Below are positions 18,527-28,445 of a stretch of 64,000 nucleotides of DNA, in pieces (position 1 is the stretch's first letter; every line of letters begins with the position of its first letter). Origin of the DNA: Candidatus Accumulibacter sp. UBA704. GTDB lineage: Bacteria > Pseudomonadota > Gammaproteobacteria > Burkholderiales > Rhodocyclaceae. The notes under the pieces are model-generated. The model made no database searches, was not told the DNA's origin, and saw nothing but the letters and a program-made list of their open reading frames with translations. The position numbers were made by a program, and so were the translations under genes. The DNA lies in contig DBMG01000004.1 in the NCBI GenBank assembly GCA_002304785.1, positions 41,410 through 105,409 on the forward strand. Direction: 5' to 3'.

Positions 18527-19372
18527 TCAGAACACCTTCGGAATCCATTTCCGCCGGACCATCGTCACTTCATCGTCGTAGGCTTTCTTGGTAATGCGCC
18601 TCGGCAACTTGACCTTCTTGTGCGGCTGTTTTTCGTAGGGAATCTGCTTCAGCAGATGCGTGATCAGGTTAAGACGGGCGCGTTTCTTGTCGTTGCTATC
18701 GACGATGTTCCAGGGCGCGAAATCGGTATCGGTGGCGTCGAGCATCTGGTCGCGCGCACGCGAATAGTCGTACCAGCGCTCACGCGAAGGCAAATCCATG
18801 GGCGACAGTTTCCATTGCCGCACGGGATCGTCAATGCGCGCGCGGAAACGCCGCTCCTGTTCCTTGTCGCCAACTTCCAGCCAGTATTTCAACAGGATGA
18901 TGCCACTCTCGACGATCTGTTTCTCGATGAACGGGCAGAGTTCCAGGAAGCGACTGTGCTGTTGCTCGTTGCAGAACCCCATGACCCATTCGACGCCGGC
19001 CCGGTTGTACCAGCTGCGATCGAAGATCACCACTTCGCCGGCCGCCGGGAAATGCGCCATGTACCGCTGGATGTACATCTGCGTCTTCTCGCGGTCGGAC
19101 GGCGCAGGCAAGGCCACGACCTTGAACACGCGCGGGCTCACCCGTTCCGTAATGGCCTTGATCGTCCCGCCTTTGCCCGCCGCGTCGCGCCCCTCAAACA
19201 CGATGATGATGCGCTGGCCGGTGGCTTGCACCCAGTCCTGGACAGCGCAAAGCTCGGCCTGCAGCTTGAGGAGTTCCTTCTCGTAATCCTTGGCCTTCAG
19301 TTTCGCTTGTTCTGCGGCTTCCGGGGCCGCAACCGCCTGCTGCTTCGCGTGCTTCTTTTTCATGATGGACAT
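18527..19372 (-). CDS. ppk2: Polyphosphate kinase 2 (PPK2)
   Basis: 281 residues. Walker A-type EGRDAAGKGGTIK is followed by VSPRVFKVVALPAPSDREKTQMYIQRY, Walker B-like VVIFDRSWYNRAGVEWVMGF, and the lid region QEERRFRARIDDPVRQWKLSPMD. The family transfers phosphate between polyphosphate and nucleotides, with single-domain members favouring ADP/GDP or AMP. The N-terminus is Lys/Ala-rich. It is convergent with the ClpP-like gene. Several CCCGGG-centred inverted repeats lie upstream. Subclass and substrate are not determined. Confidence 0.94.
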   Translation of the reverse strand: MSIMKKKHAKQQAVAAPEAAEQAKLKAKDYEKELLKLQAELCAVQDWVQATGQRIIIVFEGRDAAGKGGTIKAITERVSPRVFKVVALPAPSDREKTQMYIQRYMAHFPAAGEVVIFDRSWYNRAGVEWVMGFCNEQQHSRFLELCPFIEKQIVESGIILLKYWLEVGDKEQERRFRARIDDPVRQWKLSPMDLPSRERWYDYSRARDQMLDATDTDFAPWNIVDSNDKKRARLNLITHLLKQIPYEKQPHKKVKLPRRITKKAYDDEVTMVRRKWIPKVF

Positions 19373-19685
19373 CTCCTGTTCTTCGCTTCGATACGAGAAA
19401 AGCTCGGCCGCTGCTTGGCCGAGCCGATGATTCCAGTGTAGTCAAGGTTTCCCGGGATCAACCCGGGAAATTCATGCCCGTCGATGAAGTCCCGGGACAT
19501 CAGCCGTTTCAGGCGGCCAGGCGCACCGCAACTACGTCTGTATCTCTTACGCAACAAGGCTCTTGGCGTGGCGCCAATTGACGATCAGCGATGTCATTCC
19601 TCGGGCGGCTGGCGTAAGATTGGTTCGTCCCGGTTCATACTCCGCCGCCATTGCGCGGCATGGCTGCCAAACAATGGAGGTTGTC
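19373..19685. promoter_or_regulatory. Divergent ppk2/RND-operon intergenic region with CCCGGG inverted repeats
   Basis: 313 bases. TTTCCCGGG-ATCAA-CCCGGGAAA (19448-19470) is a perfect 9-base inverted repeat, and GTCCCGGGAC follows at 19488-19497. No T-tract follows either, so they look more like operators than terminators. No short gene is supported here. Confidence 0.5.
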
Positions 19686-20855
19686 ATGGTTGTAGCGTTG
19701 CGTTCGCTTGCCCTTTCTTCCCTTTGCCTGCTGGTCGCCTGTTCTCAGGAAAAACCCGCGGTGCAGCAGGTCGCGCCGGAAGTCAGCGTGATTTCTGTGG
19801 AAACGAAGCCGGTGCCTTATTCCGTCGGCTTCGTGGCGCAGACGGAAAGTTCGCGCCAGGTGGATATTCTTGCGCGCGTATCCGGCTTCCTCGACCGCAT
19901 CGCCTACGCCGAGGGCGAGTTCGTCAAGGAAGGGCAGTTGCTGTTCCAGATCGACCCAAAACCCTTCAAGGCGCAACTCGAGGCCGCTCGCGGCGAATTG
20001 GAAGCACAAAAGGCCCGGCTCAGTACGGCAACAGCCAATCTCAAGCGCGTCAAGCCGCTGACCGAACAGAACGCGCTGTCGCAAGCAGATCTCGACCGCG
20101 CGACCGGAGATTTTGAAGTGGCAACGGCAGCGGTGCATTCGGCCGCCGCCAAAGTCCATGAAGCGGAACTCAACCTCGACTACACGACGATCCGTTCGCC
20201 GGTGAGCGGTTCCGCCGGGCGAGCACTGCAGCGCGAAGGCGCTTACGTGGGCGGATCGACGGAAACGGCGAAGCTGACCTACGTGGCGGCGCTCGAACCG
20301 ATCTGGGTCACCTTCAGCGTTTCGCAGAACCAGCAGGCGAAGAATCTCGAAATGATCGAGAAGAAACTTATCGTCCCGCCACCCAACGCCAACTATGAAG
20401 TCGAGGTGGTCCTCCCGGGCGGCAAAGCCTATCCCTACCGCGGCAAGATCAACTTCGCCGATCCGTCATTCAGCCAGGAGACCGGCTCCTTCATGGTGCG
20501 CGCCTCGGTGCCAAACCCCAAGAAGGAACTCCGACCGGGAATGTTCGTGACGGTCAATATGCACGGCTCCGTACGTCCGAACGCGGTGGTCATCCCGCAA
20601 TTGGCCCTGCAGCAAGGGGCCAAGGGACATTTCGTGCTGGTCGCCAACGCCGAGAACAAGGTGGAAACCCGACCGGTCGTCGTCGGCACCTACCTTGGCG
20701 ACAAGGAAATCGTTATCGAGCAGGGGCTGCAGAAGGGGGATCGCGTCATCGTCGACGGCTTCGCCCGTTTGACGCCGAACGCACCGGTGAAGCCCGTGCC
20801 TGCCGGACAGGCGCCTGCGGCCGACTCGGCGAAGCCGGCTCCAGAGAAGAAATAA
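19686..20855 (+). CDS. RND efflux membrane-fusion (periplasmic adaptor) lipoprotein
   Basis: 389 residues. ATG 19686 is chosen because GGAGG lies five bases upstream. The signal peptide ends at a lipobox (LCLLVACS). HlyD/AcrA-type order follows: beta-barrel/lipoyl half ILARVSGFLDRIAYAEGEFVKEGQLLFQID, alpha-hairpin coiled coil (about 100-170), second lipoyl half LDYTTIRSPVSGSAGRA, then the beta-barrel and membrane-proximal domains ending in an Ala/Pro-rich tail. It joins the pump at 20871 to the outer-membrane channel at 24037. First gene of a three-gene operon, 15 bases from the pump gene. Confidence 0.94.
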   Translation: MVVALRSLALSSLCLLVACSQEKPAVQQVAPEVSVISVETKPVPYSVGFVAQTESSRQVDILARVSGFLDRIAYAEGEFVKEGQLLFQIDPKPFKAQLEAARGELEAQKARLSTATANLKRVKPLTEQNALSQADLDRATGDFEVATAAVHSAAAKVHEAELNLDYTTIRSPVSGSAGRALQREGAYVGGSTETAKLTYVAALEPIWVTFSVSQNQQAKNLEMIEKKLIVPPPNANYEVEVVLPGGKAYPYRGKINFADPSFSQETGSFMVRASVPNPKKELRPGMFVTVNMHGSVRPNAVVIPQLALQQGAKGHFVLVANAENKVETRPVVVGTYLGDKEIVIEQGLQKGDRVIVDGFARLTPNAPVKPVPAGQAPAADSAKPAPEKK

Positions 20856-20870
20856 GGCGGGGAAAACAAC

Positions 20871-23800
20871 ATGTTCACCCATTTCTTCATTGCCCGGCCG
20901 ATTCTCTCTTCGGTCATCTCCTTACTGATCGTCCTCGCCGGTCTGGTGTCGATGGTCGTGTCCCCGATCGAGCAGTATCCCGACATGGCGCCGCCGCAGA
21001 TTCAGGTGACCGCCCGCTATCCCGGCGCCACTGCCGAGGTCATCGCGAACACCGTCGCCGCCCCGCTGGAAGCGCAGATCAACGGGGTCGACAACCTGCT
21101 CTACTTCCAGTCGGCCAGTTCCTCGAGCGGCAACCTGACGATCAACGTCTTTTTCAAGCCGGGCAGCGATCCGGACATCAACCAGGTTAATGTGCAGAAC
21201 CGAGTCAGCCAGGCTACGGCTCAGTTGCCGGAAACAGTAGTCCAGCAGGGCGTGACGGTGGACAAGAAGTCGTCCAGCTTCATGATGGTGTTCTCCATCT
21301 TTTCACCGGACAACAGCTACGATCCCGCGTTCATCGACAACTACGCCAACCTCAACATCCTCGAGGAGCTCAAGCGTATTCCCGGCGCCAACCGGGCCAG
21401 TGTCTTCGGGCTGCCGGACATCGCCATGCGCGTCTGGCTGCGGCCCGACCGGATGGCCGAACTGGGCGTCACGGTCAGCGAGGTCAGCAAGGCGATCCAG
21501 AACCAGAACCAGACTTTTGGCATCGGCCAGCTCGGCGCCGAGCCGATGCGTCCGGACGTACAACAGTCGTTCGTGGTCACGGCCCAGGGCCTGCTGACCA
21601 AGCCCCAAGAGTTCGAGGACATCATCGTCCGCGCCGCACAACAGGGTTCGGCGATGATCCGCCTCAAGGATATCGGCCGCGTCGAGATGGCCAAGCGCGA
21701 CTACAGCATCGCCGGCAACATCAACGGCACGATCGGCACCACGATCGCGGTTTACCAACAACCCGGGGCCAACGCTGTCGATACCGCCCGGGCTGTGCGC
21801 GCTCGCCTCGACGAGTTGAAGAAGACCTTCCCGCCCGGGCTCGATTACCGCATCGTGCTCGATACCAGCCTGTTCACGCTTAACTCGATCGACAAGGTGG
21901 TGCACACCTTCTTCGAGGCCGTCGTGCTCGTCGTGCTGGTGGTTTTCGTCTTCCTGCAAACGCTGCGCGCCACGGTCATCCCGATCCTCGCCGTGCCCGT
22001 CTCGATCGTGGGCACATTCATCGGTATGCACCTCTTCGGTTTCTCGGTGAACATGCTGACCATGTTCGGGATGATTCTGGCCATCGGCTTGGTCGTCGAT
22101 GACGCGATCGTGGTTGTCGAGACCGTCGAGGCGAACATGGCGACCAAGCACCTATCCGCCTTCGAGGCGTCCAAGGCGGCGATGACGGAAATCGCCGGCG
22201 CACTGATCTCGATCGTGCTCGTGCTGCTCGCGGTATTCCTGCCGGTGGCCTTCCTTGGTGGCGTCACGGGTACGCTGTACAAGCAGTTCGCGGTCACCAT
22301 TGCCATATCCATGGTCATATCCGGGATCATGGCATTGACCCTCTCCCCGGCATTGGCGGCAATCATTCTCAAGGCGCATCACGGCGAGAAGAAAGGATTC
22401 TTCCGCTGGTTCGAGAACACCTTCGAGCGTGTCCGCCAAGGTTACATCGGCGGAGTCGGCAAGGTCGTCAGCAATCCGATCAAGGGCCTGGTGGCTTTTA
22501 TCGCCGTGCTGGCCGCGATCATGGCCCTGTTCCGCATCGTTCCGTCGAGCTTCGTTCCCGACGAAGACCAGGGCTATTTCTTCGTGATGGTCAACGCGCC
22601 CGACGCGTCGAGCATGAGCGTTGTCGACAAGTTGGCGGCCCAGGCGCAGAAACTGGCGCTGGAAGACCCCGCGGTCCAGGACGTGGCCTACGTCAGCGGT
22701 TACAGCCTGATCGACGGCCAAAACCAGAACAACGCTGCAGTCCTCTTCGTCTCGCTGAAGCCCTTCGAAGAGCGCAAGGATCCCTCGCTGCTTTCCTTCG
22801 CCGCGTTGTCCCGGCTCAACGCCGCTTACTCCAAACTGCGCGACGGTTTCGTCTTCGCCATCAACCCGCCGTCGATCCCCGGCATGGGAACCACCGGCGG
22901 CTTCGAGTTCTACCTGCAGAACCGTTCCGGCGGCAACGTCGCCGCGACGCAGGAGAAGCTGCAGGCATTCCTCACGAAGGCGCGCCAACGACCGGAACTG
23001 CAAGGCGTCAGCAGCACCTTCCGCTCGACCTCGCAGCAGCTTTTTGTCGATCTCGACCGGAGCAAGGCCGAGTTGCTCGGCGTCCCGGTATCCGATGTGT
23101 TCCAGACCATGCAGGCGTACTTCGGTTCGCAGGTCGCCGGGCAGTTCAGCCAGTTCAGCCGCGTTTGGTGGGTCATCATCCAGGCGGATGCCGACTATCG
23201 CGCCAAGCCGGAAGACTTTGAAAGGGTCTATCTGCGCTCACGAAGCGGCGCGATGGTGCCGCTGTCGACCCTGATCACCGTACGCTACATGCCGGCGCCA
23301 AAGATGGTCACGCGTTTCAACGGTTTCCCCGCCGTCAAGATCACCGGCAACCCGGCAGAAGGTTACAGTTCGGGTCAGGCCATCCAGGCGATGGAATCGG
23401 TTGCCGCCGAGGTATTCGGCGGCAGCGGTGACTTCACCTACGCCTGGGCCGGTCAGGCCTTGCAGGAAAAGGCCTCGGGCAGCACCTCTTCGACCGCATT
23501 CATCTTCGGCATCATCGTGGTGTTCCTGCTGCTCGCCGCGCAGTTCGAGAAATGGACGCTGCCAGTGGCGGTCGTACTGACCGTCCCGTTCGCCATCCTC
23601 GGCGCCCTGCTGTTGACCTGGGTGGTCGGCCTCGAAAACGACGTCTATTTCCAGGTCGGACTGGTCACTCTGGTCGGACTCTCGGCGAAGAATGCCATCC
23701 TCATCGTCGAGTTCGCCATCGAGCGCGTGCACAAGGGCATGCCTGTCCGCGAAGCCGCCATCGAAGCGGCCGGCCTTCGCTTGCGCGCCATCGTCATGAC

Positions 23801-24035
23801 CTCGTTCGCCTTCGTGCTCGGCTGCGTGCCGCTGGCCATTGCCAGCGGTCCCGGCGCAAACAGCCTGCGCGCCATCGGCACTGGCGTCATCGGCGGGATG
23901 CTCGTCTCGACGACCGTGGCGATCTTCTTCGTGCCGCTCTTCTTCGTTCTGCTCGAGAGCTGGAGCGCGAAACGATCGAAGGCGCCCGACAAAGGACATG
24001 GCGAACCTCATGCTGTTAAAGGGGAGGGGCACTGA
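20871..24035 (+). CDS. RND (HAE1 family) multidrug efflux inner-membrane transporter
   Basis: 1054 residues, the usual size. There are twelve transmembrane helices in two halves with two large periplasmic loops. Key residues are visible: the paired Asp in helix 4 (LAIGLVVDDAIVVVE) and the Lys in helix 10 (GLSAKNAILIVEFA) form the proton relay, and the N-terminus (MFTHFFIARPILSSVISLLI) is typical. It exports hydrophobic or amphiphilic compounds in exchange for protons. The substrate range cannot be read from sequence, and no TetR or MarR regulator sits beside the operon. Confidence 0.96.
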   Translation: MFTHFFIARPILSSVISLLIVLAGLVSMVVSPIEQYPDMAPPQIQVTARYPGATAEVIANTVAAPLEAQINGVDNLLYFQSASSSSGNLTINVFFKPGSDPDINQVNVQNRVSQATAQLPETVVQQGVTVDKKSSSFMMVFSIFSPDNSYDPAFIDNYANLNILEELKRIPGANRASVFGLPDIAMRVWLRPDRMAELGVTVSEVSKAIQNQNQTFGIGQLGAEPMRPDVQQSFVVTAQGLLTKPQEFEDIIVRAAQQGSAMIRLKDIGRVEMAKRDYSIAGNINGTIGTTIAVYQQPGANAVDTARAVRARLDELKKTFPPGLDYRIVLDTSLFTLNSIDKVVHTFFEAVVLVVLVVFVFLQTLRATVIPILAVPVSIVGTFIGMHLFGFSVNMLTMFGMILAIGLVVDDAIVVVETVEANMATKHLSAFEASKAAMTEIAGALISIVLVLLAVFLPVAFLGGVTGTLYKQFAVTIAISMVISGIMALTLSPALAAIILKAHHGEKKGFFRWFENTFERVRQGYIGGVGKVVSNPIKGLVAFIAVLAAIMALFRIVPSSFVPDEDQGYFFVMVNAPDASSMSVVDKLAAQAQKLALEDPAVQDVAYVSGYSLIDGQNQNNAAVLFVSLKPFEERKDPSLLSFAALSRLNAAYSKLRDGFVFAINPPSIPGMGTTGGFEFYLQNRSGGNVAATQEKLQAFLTKARQRPELQGVSSTFRSTSQQLFVDLDRSKAELLGVPVSDVFQTMQAYFGSQVAGQFSQFSRVWWVIIQADADYRAKPEDFERVYLRSRSGAMVPLSTLITVRYMPAPKMVTRFNGFPAVKITGNPAEGYSSGQAIQAMESVAAEVFGGSGDFTYAWAGQALQEKASGSTSSTAFIFGIIVVFLLLAAQFEKWTLPVAVVLTVPFAILGALLLTWVVGLENDVYFQVGLVTLVGLSAKNAILIVEFAIERVHKGMPVREAAIEAAGLRLRAIVMTSFAFVLGCVPLAIASGPGANSLRAIGTGVIGGMLVSTTVAIFFVPLFFVLLESWSAKRSKAPDKGHGEPHAVKGEGH

Positions 24036-24036
24036 C

Positions 24037-25491
24037 ATGCGTCAAATAGCAAAAAATCTCAGGGCTCCGTTCCTCGCCATTGCACTCGCCACCGCGTTGC
24101 CCGGCTGCACGATCGGCCCGGATTATCTGCGTCCGCTCTTTGAAACACCGGCCAACTGGCGCGTCGATTATCCGCAGGCCGCACAGCTGACCAACCTGCG
24201 CTGGTGGGAGCAATTCCAGGACCCGGTCCTCAACCAGCTGGTTGAGAAGGCGTTGCGGCAAAACCAGGATATCCGTATCGCCGCGGAACGGGTCGAACAG
24301 TTCCTCGGCCAGTTGCAGACCACCCGATCGCAGTTCTTCCCGCAGGTCGGCTATGGGCTCGACGTGAGCCGCAACCGGGCCACCGAAGTCGGCTACACGC
24401 CGTTGCCCAGCGGTACGGATCCGTGGTATCGGCTGTACCAGGGCACGGTGAGCGCCAGCTGGCAGATCGATCTCTTCGGGCGCGTGCGGCGACAAAACGA
24501 AGCGGCGCAGGCGCGCGTCTTTGCCAGCGAGCAGGGACGTCGCGGCACGTTGCTGACCGTCGTTTCCGGCGTTGCCGCGGGCTACATCACGCTGCGTTCT
24601 CTGGATCGCCAGCTTGAGATCGCACGCGCCACGGCCGACAACTACGCCGGCACGCTGCGCATCTTTCAGCTGCGCTTCCAGGGCGGCGTAGTTTCGCAGG
24701 TTGAGGTGTCGCAGATCGAGTCGCAGTACCAGCAGGCCAAGATCGCCATCCCGCAACTCGAGCAGCAGATCGCCGCACAGGAAAACCTGCTGTCCGTACT
24801 CCTCGGACAGAATCCGGGGCCGATCACGCGCGGACGCACGCTCGACGAACTCGTCCTTCCCGTCGTGCCTCCGGGCCTTCCATCGTCGCTGATCGAGCGT
24901 CGTCCGGACGTCCTGCAGGCGGAACAGAACCTCGTCGCCGCCAACGCCAATATCGGCGTGGCCCGGTCGCTCTATTTCCCGACCATCTCAATCACCGGCC
25001 TCCTGGGTTCGGTCAGCGCGGCCTCAAGCGACTTCCTGAGCGGTCCGGCGGAAGTGGCCGCGATCGCGGCCAACATCTCGGGCCCCATCTTCACCTTCGG
25101 CGCCATCGAAGGGCAGGTGCGCTCCGCAGAAGCCGGCGAACGCGCGGCGATGGCCAACTACCAGGCGACGATCATCAATGCGCTGCGCGATACTAACGAC
25201 GCGCTGGTCGGCACCCAGAAAGCGGCTGACGCGTTCGTCGCCCAGCAGGCGCGGGTGAAGGCATTGCGTGAATACGCCCGACTCTCGCGGCTTCGCTTCG
25301 AGAACGGCACGGCCAGCTATCTTGACGTGCTTTACGCCGACAACGAATTGTTCAGCGCCGAACTCGCCGCCGTGGGAGCCGGATCGGACCGCCTGGTCCA
25401 GTTGATCGGCGTCTATCGCGCGCTCGGAGGCGGCTGGGTTGATGAAGCCGACACCCTGACGGCATCGGGAGGCCAGGCCAAACCGGGCTGA
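24037..25491 (+). CDS. Outer-membrane efflux channel lipoprotein (NodT/OprM family)
   Basis: 484 residues from ATG 24037, one base after the pump stop, with a GGGGAGGGG ribosome binding site. The signal peptide ends at LPGCTIGPDY, the usual lipobox and N-terminus of OprM-like factors. Two TolC-type repeats contain the helix-rich motifs VVSGVAAGYITLRSLDRQLEIA and SSLIERRPDVLQAEQNLVAANANIGVARSLYFP. It forms the trimeric outer-membrane duct of the pump. It ends the operon. Confidence 0.95.
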   Translation: MRQIAKNLRAPFLAIALATALPGCTIGPDYLRPLFETPANWRVDYPQAAQLTNLRWWEQFQDPVLNQLVEKALRQNQDIRIAAERVEQFLGQLQTTRSQFFPQVGYGLDVSRNRATEVGYTPLPSGTDPWYRLYQGTVSASWQIDLFGRVRRQNEAAQARVFASEQGRRGTLLTVVSGVAAGYITLRSLDRQLEIARATADNYAGTLRIFQLRFQGGVVSQVEVSQIESQYQQAKIAIPQLEQQIAAQENLLSVLLGQNPGPITRGRTLDELVLPVVPPGLPSSLIERRPDVLQAEQNLVAANANIGVARSLYFPTISITGLLGSVSAASSDFLSGPAEVAAIAANISGPIFTFGAIEGQVRSAEAGERAAMANYQATIINALRDTNDALVGTQKAADAFVAQQARVKALREYARLSRLRFENGTASYLDVLYADNELFSAELAAVGAGSDRLVQLIGVYRALGGGWVDEADTLTASGGQAKPG

Positions 25492-25540
25492 TCACTTGGC
25501 CGGACCACCAGCCCTCACAACGGGACCGGCGGCCTGGATA

Positions 25541-26590
25541 TCAAGCGGCGACAGAAGCCAGCAACCGGCTCGCTTCCGCCGCCATGTCCAGCGCATTCGG
25601 CCTGAAGAAGAATGGCTTTGCCTGTGGCAGCCTGCGAAACAGTCCGTGGCTGCTGCGGCGATAAGCCGGGTCATAGTGTTTCTCGATCAGTTCGCGGAAC
25701 AACTCGCCTTTGATTCGGGCATCGATCAATTCGTGCCAGTGCGCAATGACCTGCTTTCCATGCAACTCGACCAGGCATGACAGTAGAGTCTTGAACGACT
25801 CCCGATCGTCGAGCAGCGTCGCGTAGTCCTCGCACAGGAAGTCCACGCGATCCTCCAGGCTGGCTTCGACGCGGATGCATTCCGACCCACTCATTTTCTG
25901 CATCAGCGACTCCGGCACCTGCACCTGCCCGATCTTCCTGCTCTCGGCCTCGACAAACACCGGGCGTTCCGGATCGAGTTGCTCCATGGCCTGCAGCAGG
26001 CGGCTGTCGAACCCCTTCTGGCTGGGCTGCACCTCGCCCGGCAGCGCGCCGAGCAGCGAACCGCGGTGCCGCGCCAGATACTCCAGATCGAGGATCTGCG
26101 CACCTTGATCGCCCAGTGCGCGCAGCAACCGGGTCTTGCCGCTACCTGTCAGGCCGGCCAATACGCGAAAGTCGAAACGTTCCGGTAGAACGCTCAGCCG
26201 TTCCAGCACGTGATGCCGGTAAACCTTGTAACCGCCTTCGAGTTGGCAAGCCTTCCAGCCGATCAGCCTGAACCAGGTCGTCATCGATCCCGAACGCTTG
26301 CCGCCGCGCCAGCAATAGATCAGCGGCTTCCAGTTGATCGGTTTGTCAGCGAAAAGCGTCTGCAAGTGATGGGCGATATTCTTCGCCACCAGCGCGGCTC
26401 CGTACTTGGTGGCTTCAAACGGCGAAACCTGCTTGTACATGGTGCCGACGACGACCCGCTCCTCATTGCTCAATACCGGCGCGTTGATCGCCCCCGGCAG
26501 GTGGTCGTCGGCGAATTCCAGGGGGGTGCGAACGTCGAGAAGGCTGTCGAAACGTTCGACATCGGCCAAAGTGGCAAGCTGGTTTTTCAT
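25541..26590 (-). CDS. selU: tRNA 2-selenouridine synthase (SelU/MnmH)
   Basis: 349 residues from ATG 26590. An N-terminal rhodanese domain (DVRTPLEFADDHLPGAINAPVL) carries the catalytic cysteine in IYCWRGGKRSGSM. A C-terminal P-loop domain has GLTGSGKTRLL. The enzyme replaces sulfur in wobble 2-thiouridine of tRNA by selenium, through a geranylated intermediate, using selenophosphate from SelD. The family hallmark GTMYKQVSPFEATKYGA is present. It is divergent from selD with only 49 bases between starts, so the pair is probably co-regulated. The open frame up to 26908 is not part of the protein. Confidence 0.95.
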   Translation of the reverse strand: MKNQLATLADVERFDSLLDVRTPLEFADDHLPGAINAPVLSNEERVVVGTMYKQVSPFEATKYGAALVAKNIAHHLQTLFADKPINWKPLIYCWRGGKRSGSMTTWFRLIGWKACQLEGGYKVYRHHVLERLSVLPERFDFRVLAGLTGSGKTRLLRALGDQGAQILDLEYLARHRGSLLGALPGEVQPSQKGFDSRLLQAMEQLDPERPVFVEAESRKIGQVQVPESLMQKMSGSECIRVEASLEDRVDFLCEDYATLLDDRESFKTLLSCLVELHGKQVIAHWHELIDARIKGELFRELIEKHYDPAYRRSSHGLFRRLPQAKPFFFRPNALDMAAEASRLLASVAA

Positions 26591-26639
26591 AGCAAGGCAA
26601 ACAACGGATAATCGCGACATTGTAGACGAGAGGTTTCCC

Positions 26640-27683
26640 ATGGATAACATTCGCCTGACCCAGCTTTCCCACGGTGGCGGTTGCGGCTGCAAGATCGCCC
26701 CGGCCATGCTGGCCGACATGCTCAAGGCACTGCCACAGACGCACTTATTTCCCGACCTCCTGGTTGGCACCGAAACCGCCGACGATGCCGCCGTGTACCG
26801 CCTGAATGACGAGCAGGCGTTGGTTGCCACCACCGATTTCTTCATGCCCATCGTCGACGACCCGTTCGATTTCGGCCGCATCGCCGCGACCAACGCCATC
26901 TCCGACATCTATGCCATGGGCGGCAAGCCGATACTGGCACTGGCCATCGTCGGCATGCCCATCTACACATTACCGATGGAAGCCATCCAGCAAATCCTCG
27001 CCGGGGGCGCCAGTATCTGCTCCCGCGCCGGAATTCCGTTGGCCGGCGGCCATTCGATAGACGCGCCGGAACCGATCTACGGCCTCGTGGCGCTCGGCCT
27101 GGTGCATCCGGACAAGGTCAAGCGCAACAGTCTGGCGCAACACGGCGACGTGCTGATTCTCGGCAAGCCACTGGGCATCGGCATTCTTGGCAGCGCGATG
27201 AAGAAGGGAGTACTCGACGCCGACGGCTACCGGCAATTGATCGATACCACCACGCAACTGAACACGATAGGCCAGGAACTGGCCGCGATAGACGACGTGC
27301 ACGCACTCACCGACGTCACCGGCTTCGGCCTGCTCGGGCACCTGCTCGAACTCTGCCGTGGCGCACAACTCGGCGCAATCATCGAGGCCGGCAAGCTGCC
27401 GCTCCTGCCGGCGGCCATCGGCTTCGCGCAACAAGGGATCGGCCCGGGCGCCATTGCACGCAACTTAGCCAGCTTCGGCGCGGGTGTATCTTTCGCCGAA
27501 CAGATCCCGGAATGGCTACGCAGCATCATGGCCGACGCACAGACCAGTGGCGGCCTGCTGGCGGCCGTTGCCCCGGAAAGCGCGGACGAGGTGCTGGCAC
27601 GTTTTCACGCAAATGGATTCACCGCCGCTGCGGCGATCGGCCGAATGCAGGCTGGAGCACCGTTGATCTGCATTACCGAATGA
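26640..27683 (+). CDS. selD: Selenide, water dikinase (selenophosphate synthetase)
   Basis: 347 residues from ATG 26640, preceded by an AGAGG site. The glycine-rich N-terminus HGGGCGCKIAP carries a cysteine where some homologues have selenocysteine, so no recoding is needed. The AIR-synthetase-like fold is seen in DDAAVYRLNDEQALVATTDFF, ATNAISDIYAMGG and GGHSIDAPEPIYGL. It makes selenophosphate from selenide and ATP. The neighbouring selU shows its selenium goes at least to tRNA; no selA, selB or selC is in this window. Confidence 0.97.
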   Translation: MDNIRLTQLSHGGGCGCKIAPAMLADMLKALPQTHLFPDLLVGTETADDAAVYRLNDEQALVATTDFFMPIVDDPFDFGRIAATNAISDIYAMGGKPILALAIVGMPIYTLPMEAIQQILAGGASICSRAGIPLAGGHSIDAPEPIYGLVALGLVHPDKVKRNSLAQHGDVLILGKPLGIGILGSAMKKGVLDADGYRQLIDTTTQLNTIGQELAAIDDVHALTDVTGFGLLGHLLELCRGAQLGAIIEAGKLPLLPAAIGFAQQGIGPGAIARNLASFGAGVSFAEQIPEWLRSIMADAQTSGGLLAAVAPESADEVLARFHANGFTAAAAIGRMQAGAPLICITE

Positions 27684-27855
27684 GTGGTGCAGCGATTCGA
27701 GGCGCCTGCTCTCCATCAGGAGGCAGTCGACAATTCTTACAGCCACCTCACTGCCAGGCGTCTTCCGTTTAAAAAAACATACATATATTCATGCGCATAC
27801 AAAATTAGGCGCACGTTTTGCTTGTCGTGGGCGACGACTACCTTGGGTGGGAAGC

Positions 27856-28218
27856 ATGAAAACCAAAACAATACTCTACTGGTTTCTGCTGGCCGTGATA
27901 CTGGCAAGCGGAGCCGCCGGGGCAACGGACCCTGACCAAGGCAGTCGATTGTCTTACGACGACGCATTGCAGGTAACCTGGGTTCAGGGGCAAAGCCACA
28001 GCAAGGCAATCATCCGTGGTGGCGACGTTCGCCTAACGTGGGGGAAAGCCCTGGATGATGCAGGCATCCGCGCCTTCTATGCGGATGGCGGAAATCCCCC
28101 CCTCTCCGACTGGCAGCTGGCGCTGACCGTTTGCGCACTGGGCTGCGCGGTTTATCTGGCCTTCATTTTTCTGCTCGGGCTGATCGTTGGATTCAACGAC
28201 CTAGACAAGGACAAGTAA
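27856..28218 (+). CDS. Small exported or membrane hypothetical protein
   Basis: 120 residues from ATG 27856, with GGGTGGGA upstream. An in-frame GTG at 27847 is possible. A hydrophobic N-terminus (ILYWFLLAVILASG, then GAAGA) looks like a signal peptide. The middle is a soluble stretch of about 60 residues. A second hydrophobic helix near the C-terminus (LALTVCALGCAVYLAFIFLLGLIVGF) ends in DLDKDK. No family is recognised. The gene stands alone after selD, behind an AT-rich leader, and is followed by a strong terminator. Confidence 0.65.
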   Translation: MKTKTILYWFLLAVILASGAAGATDPDQGSRLSYDDALQVTWVQGQSHSKAIIRGGDVRLTWGKALDDAGIRAFYADGGNPPLSDWQLALTVCALGCAVYLAFIFLLGLIVGFNDLDKDK

Positions 28219-28262
28219 CGTCCCGCGTGCGGCCGTAGTCCGGCATGGGAAATCCAACCCGA

Positions 28263-28295
28263 CCCGGCAGGCAAGCCTGTCGGGCCTTTTCGTTT
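28263..28295 (+). terminator. Rho-independent terminator
   Basis: CCCGGCAGGC-AA-GCCTGTCGGG stem (one G-U pair), then CCTTTTCGTTT, 45 bases after the small membrane-protein gene. Confidence 0.9.
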
Positions 28296-28445
28296 CACGG
28301 CGCTGAAACGGAAAAACCGCTTTTATAGCAGCTATTTCGGGACCAATGTGACGTTGAGCAGCGCCTGGATCTGAATCAAACCAGTGGCGCACGATTGGTG
28401 CACAGTTTTCGGCGGTGTACTAAGCGACAAGGCGGCTTTCAATGG

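Noticed and set aside
26640..26720. selD as a selenoprotein gene with a recoded UGA
   Set aside because: The active-site codon in the GGGCGCK segment is a cysteine codon, so no recoding is required.
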